A DNA stretch of 64,000 bases from an uncultured Actinomycetes bacterium (GTDB taxonomy: Bacteria; Actinomycetota; Coriobacteriia; Coriobacteriales; Atopobiaceae). Positions 42,945 to 53,019 of the stretch are shown here, one piece after another. The position numbers were made by a program, and so were the translations under genes. Where the stretch lies: NCBI GenBank assembly GCA_900313905.1, contig OMTG01000124.1, forward strand, positions 23,251 through 87,250. The letters are read 5' to 3'. Within the stretch, counting starts at the first letter, position 1, and every line of letters starts with the position of its first letter. The notes beneath the pieces were generated by a model, which saw nothing but the letters and a program-made list of their open reading frames with translations, ran no database searches and had not been told where the DNA came from.

Positions 42945-45593
42945 TCAGTCTTCCTGTCCATCAGAGGTGGCCACTGAAGAGGTCGCGGAAGTGCCATCGT
43001 CTGTCTCCGATGCGCCGCTTTCGTCCGCGCTGCTTTCGCCGCTGTCGCCATCTTCCTGCGTCTCCGCAGAGGCATCCTGCACGGGGATGGAGTCTGTCAG
43101 CAGCTGCGTGTAGGCTGCGGCACCCGCATCCGACAGGGTGATGCCATCAGCCTCGAACCAGTCATCGTGGCCGTCGCTTGCGGCGTACCAATCGATCAGC
43201 TGCACGTTGTCGTGGGCATCCGCAAAGCTCTTCATGAGGGCGTTGTTGCTTTCGCACCAGCCTGTCGGGTTCCGCTCGGTCACCAGATAGAGCGTCTGCC
43301 CATCGCCCAGAAGGCTGAGCGCACCGTCGAGGTCGGATTCCTGCAGCGGCCCATCCGCTCCGACATTGAGCACCACAGCCGGCCCCAGGACCCCCTGGTC
43401 CGCATAGTTGCTCTTCAGGTCCTGCACCGCGTCGCTTCCGCTCCTCACATCGGCCGCATCGATCATCCACTGCGGCTGCGCATCAGCAAGCGTGTTCGCC
43501 GCGTTCAGGAGCGAGGAGTCGCTGATGAGCGTCACGGCGTATTTCGTGTCCGCATCGGTCGGAGACGTATAGCCGACCGTATCGTAGACGAGCTTCGCGA
43601 AGGCATCGCGCCCCTCCCATGTCAGGTGGATGCCATCCTCGATCAGGTACTCGCTGTGCCCCTCCGTGGCTGCGTGCCAGTCGATCAGATGGACATTGCT
43701 GTAGCGCTGCGTTGCCTGCTCGATCGCCTCATTGGAGGTGTCGTATTGCGGATAGGGCCCGCGCAGGTTCACGAACCATACCTGCTTGTCACTGCCGACC
43801 TCGGCCATGATGGTATCGATGTTTTCGTCAGTGAGATAGGCGTTGGTGCCGACCGAGAAGATCACGATGTCGCCGACGACGCCCTTGTCGCGATAGGTCT
43901 TGTAGACATCGAGCGCCTGGCTCCACTGGCGGTTGCCCTCGGTGTCGATCAGGCCATGCGGATAGTAGTTTGACAGGTTGTCATGCGCACCCAGGGAGAC
44001 CGAATCGCCAATCAGCACGACATCGTATTTGCCCTCCTCGAGCGGCTTGCGCAGCGTCGTCTTGGTCAGGACCTTGTCTTCGGGGTTGTCGCCCGCGACC
44101 GTCACGGATGGCACGAGGGCGCAGCCCAGGATGGCAACTGCCAGGGTGGCCGCGCATGCGATGGCAGCCGCCCGGTGATGCCGGATGAGCGAGCGGAGCG
44201 AGACAGGCTTCGGCTCGGAGCCCCACCTGCTGCGCTTGGGCCAGCCGTTCTTCAGCGGCGTCTCGATGAAGGTATAGGAGAGGTCGGCCACGGCCAGGAC
44301 CAGAAGGAGCTCGAGGGCAATCTTCCACCAAGGGAGGCCGCCGGTCGCATTGCGCGGGTTCAGGAGCTCGAGGATGATGAAATGCCAGACATAGATGGCA
44401 TAGGAGCGCTGGCCGATCCACCGCAGCGGCCGAGCGCCCAGAATGCAGTTGAAGGCAGAGCCCTGAGGGATGAGCGCTGCGATCGCACCTGCAGCGATAA
44501 CGGAGACGAGCAGGATCCCTCCGTAGTAGGAGAAGGAGGAATAGCCATTCGTGGCGACCATCAGGACGACGAGCGCCGCGACGCAGGTAGGGCCTGCCGC
44601 CTTGAGCTGGATCCCGATGCCCTTGCCCCTGACCTCGATCTGGTCCATCTGCTGCCTGCTGCGCTCGCCGATCGGCCACACGAATGCAAGCCATGCGCCG
44701 ACCAGAAGCGACATGGCACGCGTATCGGTCCCGTAATAGGAGCGGGAGGGATCCTGGCCCGGCACATACGTGATCGCCATCAACGCCGCCGAGACAGCGG
44801 CCAGGCCTATCGTCACATAGCGCATGCGCTTGCGCGGCCAGCCCGCCTTCTCCATCGCGATCAGGATGAGCGGCCACACGATATAGAACTGCGCCTCTAT
44901 CGCCAGCGACCAGAAATGGGTCAGCGGGGAGGGAGCTCCCTGCGCCGCGAAATAGGACTGGTGGGTGAAGATCTTCGCCCAGTTGAGGAACATGAAGATG
45001 CTCGGAACGATGTCCGGCCGCATCTTCGTGAGCAGCGGATGGCTGAAGATCGTGCATAGGGCCGCCGTGACGAGGATATAGGCAAGCGCTGTCGGCATGA
45101 GCCTCCAGGCACGCTTCGCATAGTATCTTCCGACATGGATCGTCTGTTCCCGGTCGAGCTCATGGAGCAGCCCTACCGTCGCAAGATAGCCGGAAAGCAC
45201 GAACAGGACCGTCACGCCCAGAAGGCCACCCTGCATCCAGCTGAGCCCCATATGGTAGAGGACGACCGCCGCGCAGCAGATGGCTCTCAGGCCATCCAGC
45301 GAGGTGACATAGGATTTCTTGGAATCGGGGGCATCCATCTGGAAGTGGTCCTTCAGTGCCTGCCTGAAATCGGCAGGCACGCCACGCTTCCTCTTCTTGG
45401 CCACATGCGGCCGCGGTGCGGGCTGCTTCCTCTCTTTGGTGGCATGGTGTCCGTTCCCATGCGCCTCCTCATGGGCGCGCGGCCTTCTCGGGGCTTCGTC
45501 ATTCAATTGCGTGCTTCTTCCTTCGCCGGAGCGTCTCTGAAGGAGAAGAGCGACACGCACCAACCCCTTGAGCCCACTGCATTTAAGTTGCAT
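42945..45593 (-). CDS. Acyltransferase-3 membrane protein with tandem SGNH domains (first copy)
   Basis: About 882 residues. A basic N-terminal tail (about 95 residues) leads to the acyltransferase-3 domain (SLDGLRAICCAAVVLYHMG), with ten membrane helices to about residue 490. Two SGNH-type domains follow outside the membrane. The first has GDSVSLG and the D/H pair in EDGIHLT. The second has SDSSLL and lacks the His (ADGITLS), so it is probably inactive. OafA/OatA-like enzymes O-acetylate cell-wall polymers. The start is uncertain: this ATG has a poor site, and a TTG at 45506 is an alternative. It is paralogous to the gene at 46403-48913. Confidence 0.88.
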   Translation of the reverse strand: MQLKCSGLKGLVRVALLLQRRSGEGRSTQLNDEAPRRPRAHEEAHGNGHHATKERKQPAPRPHVAKKRKRGVPADFRQALKDHFQMDAPDSKKSYVTSLDGLRAICCAAVVLYHMGLSWMQGGLLGVTVLFVLSGYLATVGLLHELDREQTIHVGRYYAKRAWRLMPTALAYILVTAALCTIFSHPLLTKMRPDIVPSIFMFLNWAKIFTHQSYFAAQGAPSPLTHFWSLAIEAQFYIVWPLILIAMEKAGWPRKRMRYVTIGLAAVSAALMAITYVPGQDPSRSYYGTDTRAMSLLVGAWLAFVWPIGERSRQQMDQIEVRGKGIGIQLKAAGPTCVAALVVLMVATNGYSSFSYYGGILLVSVIAAGAIAALIPQGSAFNCILGARPLRWIGQRSYAIYVWHFIILELLNPRNATGGLPWWKIALELLLVLAVADLSYTFIETPLKNGWPKRSRWGSEPKPVSLRSLIRHHRAAAIACAATLAVAILGCALVPSVTVAGDNPEDKVLTKTTLRKPLEEGKYDVVLIGDSVSLGAHDNLSNYYPHGLIDTEGNRQWSQALDVYKTYRDKGVVGDIVIFSVGTNAYLTDENIDTIMAEVGSDKQVWFVNLRGPYPQYDTSNEAIEQATQRYSNVHLIDWHAATEGHSEYLIEDGIHLTWEGRDAFAKLVYDTVGYTSPTDADTKYAVTLISDSSLLNAANTLADAQPQWMIDAADVRSGSDAVQDLKSNYADQGVLGPAVVLNVGADGPLQESDLDGALSLLGDGQTLYLVTERNPTGWCESNNALMKSFADAHDNVQLIDWYAASDGHDDWFEADGITLSDAGAAAYTQLLTDSIPVQDASAETQEDGDSGESSADESGASETDDGTSATSSVATSDGQED

Positions 45594-45811
45594 TTCAGGT
45601 CTCTCATGGTAGCAGTCCTTCTCCCCGCTCTCATTCCCAAATCGGGAAGTTGCCCCCAGAGGGAGCAGATCCGCAGGACGGGCGCAGGGCCCAGGCGGCA
45701 TCCGATTGCTTGCCGCCCCTCCCTTCCCGCTTTTTCCTGTGAAGGGCGCTTGAGGCAGGGCAGCGCGGGTATAAGCCCCTCGTTATTGTTTCCAACAGAT
45801 TGGATGCTCGC

Positions 45812-46240
45812 ATGAGCAATGAAGGCAAGAAGGTCAGCGTTCACTACACTGGCACGCTCGACGATGGCACGAAGTTCGATTCCTCCTATGACCGCAACCA
45901 GCCGCTCGAGTTCACCTGCATGGCTGGCCAGATGATCAAGGGCTTCGACGAGGCAGTCCGCGATATGGAGGTCGGCGAGACCGTGAAGATCCATCTCGAG
46001 CCCGAAGAGGCCTACGGCGAGCGCCGCGACGACCTCGTCTACGAGTTCCCGATGGAGCAGGTCCCGGCTGACATGCGCTCCCTCGCCGTCGGCGACCACG
46101 TGATGCTCCAGACCCAGATGGGGCAGCCGGTGCCTGCAGTCGTCTGCAAGGTGACGCCGCAGTCCCTTTTCGTCGACCTCAATCACGAGATGGCCGGCAA
46201 GGCACTGAACTTCGAGATCACGCTGCTGAGCGCCGAGTAG
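45812..46240 (+). CDS. FKBP-type peptidyl-prolyl isomerase, SlyD-like
   Basis: 142 residues. FKBP core (VSVHYTGTLDDGTKFDSSYDR, then MIKGFDEAVRDMEVGE) interrupted by an insert-in-flap domain (about residues 68-120), the SlyD layout. It lacks the His-rich metal-binding tail of E. coli SlyD. It should act as prolyl isomerase and chaperone in the cytoplasm. It sits between the two minus-strand acyltransferase genes. The ATG lacks a strong site; a TTG four codons upstream is possible. Confidence 0.92.
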   Translation: MSNEGKKVSVHYTGTLDDGTKFDSSYDRNQPLEFTCMAGQMIKGFDEAVRDMEVGETVKIHLEPEEAYGERRDDLVYEFPMEQVPADMRSLAVGDHVMLQTQMGQPVPAVVCKVTPQSLFVDLNHEMAGKALNFEITLLSAE

Positions 46241-46267
46241 CGCTGCACTGCATGCAAGCCCTGCATG

Positions 46268-46302
46268 AGGCCGGCTCCGCAATCACGCGGGGCCGGCCTT
46301 TC
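46268..46302 (+). terminator. Terminator of the SlyD-like gene
   Basis: A 13-pair stem (AGGCCGGC arm with its complement, inner CCGC/GCGG) is followed by TTTC. Confidence 0.85.
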
Positions 46303-46345
46303 GCATCGAAGAAGCTGTGGTGTCCTCGGCCTCCGGAAGAGCAGA

Positions 46346-46384
46346 AAGGCGGCTGCACCATCTGCGGTGCAGCCGCCTTCTTCT
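46346..46384 (-). terminator. Hairpin beyond the second acyltransferase gene
   Basis: A perfect 14-bp stem, AAGGCGGCTGCACC with its complement, has a six-base loop. The T runs on either side are short, so it may act in both directions with modest strength. Confidence 0.65.
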
Positions 46385-46402
46385 TGCCGCTTCTCTTGCG
46401 CG

Positions 46403-48913
46403 CTATGCAGCCGCCGCGCCAGAGCCATCCGAGGTGCTGGCAGCATCTGATTCCTCGGATGCATCGGCATCCGTGTTTGCATCCGCAGCCGACACATCCC
46501 CCACTGCCTCGGTGATGGTCGCAACATAGGCATCGATGCCCTCTTCGCTCAGCTGCGACGCGTCGTCCCCGAAGTATTCGGGATGCCCCTCGGATGCTGC
46601 CGCCCAGTCTGCCAGGCTGACATTGTCCCGAGAGCTTGCGGCATCCTCCAGGGCCTTGTTGTTCGCATCGGCAAAGGCAGTCGAGCTCCGCGAGGTCACG
46701 AGCCATACCTGGACATCGGAGGGGATGCTGTCGAGGAAGCTCGCAAGCCTGCCTGAATCGAGCGGGACGCTCCCTCCCGGCACGAGCACGAGCCGGTGCC
46801 CTGCGGTCCCGGCATCCACATAGCCCTGCCAGGCATTGGCGAGGGCCTCGGTGTTCCTGCCAGCCGCACAGTCCACCATACCGTCAGGCCAAGCGCTTGC
46901 AAGCTTGTCTGCCGCTTGCATGCTCACCTCATCCCCCAGGAAGACCACCGAATAGGTCGTGTTCTCGCCGGTAGGCACCTCGTAGCCAATCGTCGAGACG
47001 ACGAGATTGGCGAACTCCTGCGCATACTCGGGGCGCAGGTGGGTCTGGTCATCCCAGAACCACTCCCCATGGTCGGCAGAGGCGCCATACCAGTCGATCA
47101 CACCGACATGCTCGTGGGAGGCGGCGAAATCGGCCAGAAGGGTGTTGTTCGCAGTGCACCAGTCGCGAGGCGTGCGGTCGTTCACGAACCAGAGCTGGCG
47201 GCCAGACCCCACCGCATCGTAGATGCTCTCGAGGGTCGCCTCGTCGAGGGCACCATTCGTGCCGACCGAGAAGATCACGGTATCGCCGACGACGCCCTGC
47301 TCGGCGTAGCCGTTGTAGATATCGAGCGCCTCCGACGCCTGGCGGCTCACCGCCGCATCCACAAGGCCATGCGGGAAGGCGGCATTGAGCTTGTCGGCAG
47401 CACCGAGCGAGACGGAGTCGCCGATGAAGACGACGTCGTAGACCCCATCGACAAGCGGCTTCTTGAGGGTGGCGGCGCTTACCTGCGAAGAGCCCGGCTC
47501 TCCCCCGACGACTGCCTCATCCGGCACGAAGGCAAGGCCACAGAGGGCGCAGACGACAAATGCTGCCGCAACCGCAGCCGAAGAGATCTTGACGGGGCTT
47601 TGGGCGACCTTGGCCTGGATGCCCTCGAGCACGCCGGCAAGGCCGGACGGTGCCGCAGCCTCGCGAGGCCTGCGCTGGTGCGCATCTGGCACCTCGCGGC
47701 CCTTCTCCCCCGCCGGGCGCCACCGCTTCAGGAAATCATGGCGGAGCACGGCGCGGAGGCTGTGGCGGCGCAGCGGCTCCTCGACGAAGCGATAGCTGAG
47801 CTCCGCCAGGATGAGCGTCACGACGAGCTGGAGGATGACCTGCCACCATGTGAGGCCGATGCCGGCATTGCGGGGCGTCAGGAGCTGCACCACGAGGTAG
47901 TGCCAGATATAGATCGCGAAGGAGCGCTTGCCGATCCAGACAAGCGGCTGCACCGACAGCACCCTCGAGACAGCCGTGCCCTGCGGCACGAGGCAGGCGA
48001 TCGCCACTGCGGCGATCACGGAGCAGGCGAAGGTCCCGCCATAGTAGGAGAAGGAGGTATAGCCTTCGGTCACGCCCATCATCACGAGGAGGGCCACGAC
48101 TGAGGCAACGCCGCCAATCTCGATCGCAAGGCGCCTCTTCCCGTCCATATCTGCCACGTGCTGGGAGCTCCGGTCCCCGAAGGGCCAGATGAGCTCAAGC
48201 AGGCAGCCGATCAGGAGGGACTGGGCACGGGTGTCGGTCCCATAGTAGGCACGCGACGGATCGGCCTCCGGCACATAGAGGAGCGCCATCGCCACTGCAG
48301 AGAGGATGGCGGCAACAGCCAGCCCTGCCACCATATGCTTCTTCGAGGCCTTCTTCCTGAGGAGGAGCAGAAGGATCGGCGGCCAGATGAGATAGAACTG
48401 GAATTCGATGGCCAGAGACCAGAAGTGGGTGAGCGGCGAAGGCGCGCCGGCAGCCGCGAAATAGGACTGCTTCGAGATGATTTTGTACCAGTTCAGGACC
48501 ATCAGCAGGGCAGGGATCACATCGCTGCGCATCTTGGTCAGGAGCTGATGGTTGAAAAGGGTGCAGAGCGCTGCCGTCACGATCACATAGACGATCGCGG
48601 TAGGCAGCAGGCGCTTGACCCGCTTCAGGTAGTACTTCCCGCAGCTGATGGTCCCGGCCTTCTCGAACTCGTGCATGAGGCCACCCATCGCAAGGTAGCC
48701 TGAGAGCACGAAGAGCACCGTGACGCCGAGGAGCCCTCCCGAGCACCAGGAGAGGCCCATATGGTAGAAGACGACCCCGAGGGCACAGAGGGCCCTGAAG
48801 CCATCAAGCGAGGTCACATAGCGCTTCCCCGAGGAAGCAGGTTCCTTCTTCTTTTGCTGGTCTTTGCCAACGGTCTCGCCACGCACGGTGGCAGCCTGTC
48901 TTCGAGCGCACAC
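46403..48913 (-). CDS. Acyltransferase-3 membrane protein with tandem SGNH domains (second copy)
   Basis: 836 residues, same architecture as the gene at 42945-45593: acyltransferase-3 domain (SLDGFRALCALGVVFYHMG) with ten helices, a cytoplasmic loop, one further helix, and two SGNH-type domains. The first keeps GDSVSLG and DDQTHLRP. The second has GDEVSM, with Glu for the catalytic Ser, and DDASQLS, with Gln for His, so it cannot be a normal SGNH hydrolase. The start is GTG with AGGAGG four bases before. Likely O-acetylation of surface polysaccharide or peptidoglycan. Confidence 0.9.
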   Translation of the reverse strand: MCARRQAATVRGETVGKDQQKKKEPASSGKRYVTSLDGFRALCALGVVFYHMGLSWCSGGLLGVTVLFVLSGYLAMGGLMHEFEKAGTISCGKYYLKRVKRLLPTAIVYVIVTAALCTLFNHQLLTKMRSDVIPALLMVLNWYKIISKQSYFAAAGAPSPLTHFWSLAIEFQFYLIWPPILLLLLRKKASKKHMVAGLAVAAILSAVAMALLYVPEADPSRAYYGTDTRAQSLLIGCLLELIWPFGDRSSQHVADMDGKRRLAIEIGGVASVVALLVMMGVTEGYTSFSYYGGTFACSVIAAVAIACLVPQGTAVSRVLSVQPLVWIGKRSFAIYIWHYLVVQLLTPRNAGIGLTWWQVILQLVVTLILAELSYRFVEEPLRRHSLRAVLRHDFLKRWRPAGEKGREVPDAHQRRPREAAAPSGLAGVLEGIQAKVAQSPVKISSAAVAAAFVVCALCGLAFVPDEAVVGGEPGSSQVSAATLKKPLVDGVYDVVFIGDSVSLGAADKLNAAFPHGLVDAAVSRQASEALDIYNGYAEQGVVGDTVIFSVGTNGALDEATLESIYDAVGSGRQLWFVNDRTPRDWCTANNTLLADFAASHEHVGVIDWYGASADHGEWFWDDQTHLRPEYAQEFANLVVSTIGYEVPTGENTTYSVVFLGDEVSMQAADKLASAWPDGMVDCAAGRNTEALANAWQGYVDAGTAGHRLVLVPGGSVPLDSGRLASFLDSIPSDVQVWLVTSRSSTAFADANNKALEDAASSRDNVSLADWAAASEGHPEYFGDDASQLSEEGIDAYVATITEAVGDVSAADANTDADASEESDAASTSDGSGAAAA

Positions 48914-49113
48914 ATATCCTCCTGAGACCCGCTTGGCGGGCAGGAACGAGGGAATCCTCCTGAAATATCCTGAACCTTCATTGTATCCTTAGCGTTCGGA
49001 AGGATTGGAACGCGTTTCAGGATTTTCCCAGACGTCGTCCCCGGCGCCCCGTATGAGCTGCTGGAAAAGTGGTACAACCCACCATGTGGGACAAGAGATG
49101 AGGAGGAGAAGGC

Positions 49114-49716
49114 ATGGCAAAGCTTCTGTATCAGGGGCACGGCAGCCTCAGGCTGACCGCACGCGATGGCTATGTCTGCTATATCGACCCGTATGCCGGC
49201 GAGGGCTACGACGTCCCTGCCGACCTCATCCTCGTGACCCACCAGCACTATGACCACAATGCGCTCGACCTGCCCGCCAGAAAGCCTAGCTGCATCGTCT
49301 GGCAGAACATGGACGCCCATCCTGACCCCACGACCTACGTGACGAAGATCTTCGGGCCCCTTGAGGTCACGGCAACCGTCGCCTGCAACCAGAACCACCC
49401 TGTCGACGAGTGCGTCGGCTTCCTCGTGAAGGTCGATGGCCTTGTGCTCTGGTTTGCCGGGGACACCTCGCATACGGACCAGATGGAGCACGAGCTCGCC
49501 GATGCCCATATCGACTATGCCTTCCTGCCCGGAGATGGCATCTTCAATATGGATGTGGATGAGGCCGCCCGCTGTGCGAACCTCCTGGGCGCCCAGCATG
49601 TGACCCCGATCCATCTGAGGCCAGGCAAGCTCTATTCGAGGGAGCTTGCCCTGCGCTTCGCCAAGCTGGCCTCGAATGCCCTGCTCCTGAAGCCAGGGCA
49701 GGAGATCGACCTCTGA
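49114..49716 (+). CDS. MBL-fold metal-dependent hydrolase
   Basis: 200 residues. Metallo-beta-lactamase fold of the UlaG/YtkL-like type: short first strands (LLYQGHGSLRL), metal motif THQHYDHNAL, FAGDTSHTDQM and THIHL-like PIHLRPG near the end. Substrate unknown. GAGGAG precedes the ATG. It is divergent from the second acyltransferase gene and ends in a clear terminator. Confidence 0.88.
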   Translation: MAKLLYQGHGSLRLTARDGYVCYIDPYAGEGYDVPADLILVTHQHYDHNALDLPARKPSCIVWQNMDAHPDPTTYVTKIFGPLEVTATVACNQNHPVDECVGFLVKVDGLVLWFAGDTSHTDQMEHELADAHIDYAFLPGDGIFNMDVDEAARCANLLGAQHVTPIHLRPGKLYSRELALRFAKLASNALLLKPGQEIDL

Positions 49717-49746
49717 GCGGTCCAAAGGACAGGCAGCACACCCGAA

Positions 49747-49778
49747 CGGGCATGGGGATTTTCTCCATGCCCGCTTCT
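49747..49778 (+). terminator. Terminator after the MBL hydrolase gene
   Basis: CGGGCATGG pairs with CCATGCCCG around a nine-base loop, followed by CTTCTCT. Confidence 0.7.
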
Positions 49779-49876
49779 CTGAGGACATGTGCGCCCCCAA
49801 TCCACTAATCTGTGAAGACTTGGAGGCCCGGCCGCAGCGGGCCTCCCCAATCCACCTCGAAGGAGGAAGAGCTGCA

Positions 49877-51055
49877 ATGGAACCTCTCATTGCTTCCCAT
49901 ATCGCGAACAAGATACCCGAGAATCCGACCCCGGAGGAAAGGACCCATGCCGGCAACATGGCATCGATGGTCGGCATCCTCCTGAACATCGCCCTGGCCG
50001 TCTCGAAGGGCGCCATCGGCATCATCTCGGGATCCATCTCGATCGTGGCCGATTCCGTGAACAACCTCTCCGATGCGGCAAGCAGCATCGTCTCCCTCAT
50101 CGGCTTCAAGCTCGCAAGCCGCCCTGCCGACGAGGGGCACCCCTATGGGCATGGACGCTTCGAATACCTTGCCGGCCTCGTCGTGGCCGTGATGGTATGC
50201 GCTGTCGGCATCAATCTGATGACAAGCTCGGCAGCGAAGATCATGGCACCGGAGGAGACCGAGTTCAGCCTCGCGGTCATCCTGGTCCTTCTCGTCTCGA
50301 TTGCCGTGAAGCTCTGGATGTCCCGCTTCAACTGGCTCATCGGCTCCCGCATCGATTCCGAGACCTTGGAGGCCACTTCGGTCGATGCACGAAACGATGT
50401 GATCTCCACGACGGCGGTCCTTGCCTCTGCCATCATCTCCTACCTCTACCACATCGACCTCGATGGCTGGTGCGGCCTTGCGGTCGGTGTCTTCATCCTC
50501 ATCTCCGGCGTCCAGCTCATCCGCGACACCGTGAGCCCGCTTCTGGGGCAGGCACCCGACCCTGCCTACGTGCAGCACATCCACGACACGATCATGGGCT
50601 ATCCGCATGTGCTCGGAACCCATGACCTGATGGTCCACGACTACGGCCCAGGCAGGCAGTTCGCGAGCGCCCATGTGGAGATGCCCGCCGAGGAGGATGT
50701 GATGGAGAGCCATGACACCCTCGACAACATCGAGCAGGACTTCAAGCGCAAGGAGGGCCTCATCATCTCGCTGCATCTCGACCCCATCGTCACGAACGAC
50801 CCCGAGGTCCACGATCTCAGGAACTGGATCGACGAGCATGTGAAGGGCATCTCCCCCGACCTCTCGATCCACGACCTCAGGTGCGTGCCGGGCCCCACCC
50901 ATACCAATGTGATCTTCGATGTGGTAAAACCCTATGGGCTGGATATGACGGACGAGGAGCTCAAAGAGGAAATCTCCCGCATCGTCTGCGCCCACAAGAA
51001 TGATGCGGTCTGCAAGATCACCATCGACCACAGCTACGTCTCAGCCAAGCAATAA
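49877..51055 (+). CDS. Cation diffusion facilitator (CDF) metal exporter
   Basis: 392 residues. CDF architecture: six membrane helices (about residues 30-210) with VADSVNNLSDA and HPYGHGRFEYLAGL, the metal-binding signature. A cytoplasmic C-terminal dimerisation domain follows (DTIMGYPHVLGTHDLMVHDYG), plus an extra C-terminal repeat. It exports Zn, Mn or similar divalent ions by proton antiport; the ion cannot be told. AGGAGG precedes the ATG. pth2 follows 21 bp downstream. Confidence 0.92.
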   Translation: MEPLIASHIANKIPENPTPEERTHAGNMASMVGILLNIALAVSKGAIGIISGSISIVADSVNNLSDAASSIVSLIGFKLASRPADEGHPYGHGRFEYLAGLVVAVMVCAVGINLMTSSAAKIMAPEETEFSLAVILVLLVSIAVKLWMSRFNWLIGSRIDSETLEATSVDARNDVISTTAVLASAIISYLYHIDLDGWCGLAVGVFILISGVQLIRDTVSPLLGQAPDPAYVQHIHDTIMGYPHVLGTHDLMVHDYGPGRQFASAHVEMPAEEDVMESHDTLDNIEQDFKRKEGLIISLHLDPIVTNDPEVHDLRNWIDEHVKGISPDLSIHDLRCVPGPTHTNVIFDVVKPYGLDMTDEELKEEISRIVCAHKNDAVCKITIDHSYVSAKQ

Positions 51056-51076
51056 TCAGCTATCTAAGGAGCACAG

Positions 51077-51529
51077 ATGCCCTCTTCTTCCTACAAGGCA
51101 AAGCAGATGATCGTGATGCGCCGCGACCTCAAGATGCGCAAAGGCAAGATTGCCGCCCAGGCAGGCCATGCCTGCGTCGAGGCCACCCTCATGGCGCTCG
51201 CACGGGAGAGCAGGCTGGACGAGGTCCGCGTGCTCGCGGACGAGGAGGGCAACCCGAGCTGGGTCGCGCTCGAGCACGACGAGAATGATGCGACGCCGCT
51301 CTCCGACTGGTTCGATGCGGGCGTCGCGAAGGTCTGCGTCTACGTGGACTCCGAGGAGGAGCTCCTCGACCTTGCCGCCAAGGGCCGCGAGCTCGGCTTC
51401 ATCGTCGCCCTGATCCGCGATGCCGGCTTCACGGAGTTCCACGGCGAGCCGACCTATACCTGCCTTGCCTTCGAGCCCTTGGCAGCAGACGAGATCGACC
51501 CGCTCACAGGCACGCTGCCGCTCTATTAG
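51077..51529 (+). CDS. Peptidyl-tRNA hydrolase, Pth2 (archaeal/eukaryotic type)
   Basis: 150 residues. Releases peptidyl groups from dropped-off tRNA. The Pth2 signature is clear: KQMIVMRRDLKMRKGKIAAQAGHAC, then LSDWFDAGVAKVCVYVDSEEEL and LIRDAGFTEF. This fold is unrelated to the usual bacterial Pth and is scattered in bacteria. The catalytic Lys is in the RKGKIA segment. It probably shares a transcript with the CDF gene. AAGGAG precedes the ATG. Confidence 0.92.
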   Translation: MPSSSYKAKQMIVMRRDLKMRKGKIAAQAGHACVEATLMALARESRLDEVRVLADEEGNPSWVALEHDENDATPLSDWFDAGVAKVCVYVDSEEELLDLAAKGRELGFIVALIRDAGFTEFHGEPTYTCLAFEPLAADEIDPLTGTLPLY

Positions 51530-51550
51530 GAGCATATGCCCATCATGCAG

Positions 51551-51590
51551 AAGGGAGGCTCTGGCACGAAGCCGGGGCCTCCCTTCATCT
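51551..51590 (+). terminator. Bidirectional terminator between pth2 and asnS
   Basis: AAGGGAGGC pairs with GCCTCCCTT, with a further inner stem TCTGGC/GCCGGG, loop ACGAA. It serves both convergent genes. Confidence 0.85.
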
Positions 51591-51606
51591 TGGAATTTCG
51601 TTCTCT

Positions 51607-53019
51607 TTAGAAGTCGGCGTTGCCCACCGTGCGGGGATGCGGCAGGACGTCGCGGATGTTATCGATGCCGGTGAGATACATCACGAGGCGCTCGAAGCCG
51701 AGGCCGAAGCCTGCATGGTGGCAGGAGCCATACTTCCTGAGATCGAGGTAGTAGCGGTATTGGCTCTCGTCCATCCCGAGCTCCTCGATGCGCTGCTTCA
51801 GCACGTCGTAGCGCTCCTCGCGCTGCGAGCCGCCGATGATCTCGCCGATGCCCGGAACGAGGCAGTCCACAGCAGCCACCGTCTTGCCATCCTCATTGGC
51901 CCGCATGTAGAAGGCCTTGATCTCCTTCGGGTAGTCGGTGACGAAGGTCGGGCGCTTGAAGTGCTGCTCGGTGAGGTAGCGCTCATGCTCGGTCTGGAGG
52001 TCGATGCCCCAGCTCACGGGGTACTCGAACTTGTAGCCGCCACGCACGGCGTCCTCGAGGATCTGGATCGCCTCGGTATAGGTGACGCGGGCAAAGTCGG
52101 AGCTCGCGACATGCTCCAGACGGTCGATAAGGCCCTTGTCGACGAAGCGGTTGAACATATCGAGCTCGTCCGGGCACTTCTCCATCACGGTGCGGATCAC
52201 GTACTTGAGCATGGCCTCGGCGCACTCCATGTCGCCCTCGAGGTCGCAGAATGCCATCTCCGGCTCCACCATCCAGAACTCTGCAGCATGGCGGCGGGTA
52301 TTGGAATCCTCGGCACGGAAGGTCGGGCCGAAGGTATAGACATCGCCGAATGACATCGCGAAGTTCTCTGCCTGGAGCTGGCCGGAGACCGTGAGGTTCG
52401 TGGGCTTGCCGAAGAAGTCCTGCGACCAGTCGACCTTCCCATCGGCCGTCTTCGGCACATTGGCCAGATCGAGCGTCGTGACGCGGAACATCTCGCCTGC
52501 GCCCTCGGCATCCGAGGCCGTGATGATGGGCGTGTTCACATAGACGAAGCCGCGCTCCTGGAAGAACTCGTGGATCGCATAGGCAGCGACCGAGCGCACA
52601 CGGAAGACCGCACGGAAGAGGTTCGTGCGGGAGCGCAGATGCTGCTGGGTGCGGAGGAACTCGCGGGTGGCCCGCTTCTTCTGCATCGGGTAGTCAGGAG
52701 CAGAGGTCCCTTCGACCACGACCTTCTCTGCCTGCAGCTCGAAGGGCTGGGGACGGTCGGGCGTGAGCGCAAGGGTGCCGGACACGATGAGCGCTGCTCC
52801 CACATTCTGGGAGACAGCCTCTTCGTAGCCATCCTCGCCGAGACGGTCCTTGCTGAGGACGACCTGCAGGTCCTTGAAGCAGCTTCCGTCGTTCAGCACG
52901 ATGAAGCCGAAGTTCTTCATGTCACGGATGGAGCGCACCCAGCCTGCGCAGGTGACCTCAGCGCCGCCGAAAGCGGCAGGATCTGCATGCAGCTCGCGGA
53001 TCTTCGTACGGTTCAGCAA
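51607..53019 (-). CDS. asnS: Asparagine-tRNA ligase
   Basis: 470 residues (E. coli 466). Charges tRNA-Asn. N-terminal OB-fold ([25 protein letters not shown]) and class II catalytic domain with motif 2 ([24 protein letters not shown]) and motif 3 ([13 protein letters not shown]). AsnRS markers include FPEY-type [14 protein letters not shown]. The start is TTG at 53019 with GGAGGG six bases upstream; the frame extends further upstream but without family similarity. Confidence 0.95.
   Translation of the reverse strand: MLNRTKIRELHADPAAFGGAEVTCAGWVRSIRDMKNFGFIVLNDGSCFKDLQVVLSKDRLGEDGYEEAVSQNVGAALIVSGTLALTPDRPQPFELQAEKVVVEGTSAPDYPMQKKRATREFLRTQQHLRSRTNLFRAVFRVRSVAAYAIHEFFQERGFVYVNTPIITASDAEGAGEMFRVTTLDLANVPKTADGKVDWSQDFFGKPTNLTVSGQLQAENFAMSFGDVYTFGPTFRAEDSNTRRHAAEFWMVEPEMAFCDLEGDMECAEAMLKYVIRTVMEKCPDELDMFNRFVDKGLIDRLEHVASSDFARVTYTEAIQILEDAVRGGYKFEYPVSWGIDLQTEHERYLTEQHFKRPTFVTDYPKEIKAFYMRANEDGKTVAAVDCLVPGIGEIIGGSQREERYDVLKQRIEELGMDESQYRYYLDLRKYGSCHHAGFGLGFERLVMYLTGIDNIRDVLPHPRTVGNADF

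Noticed and set aside
48814..50109. 431-codon minus-strand frame over the MBL and CDF genes
   Set aside because: It runs antisense to a clear MBL hydrolase and CDF start, and overlaps the 5' end of the acyltransferase gene in another frame; no family match.
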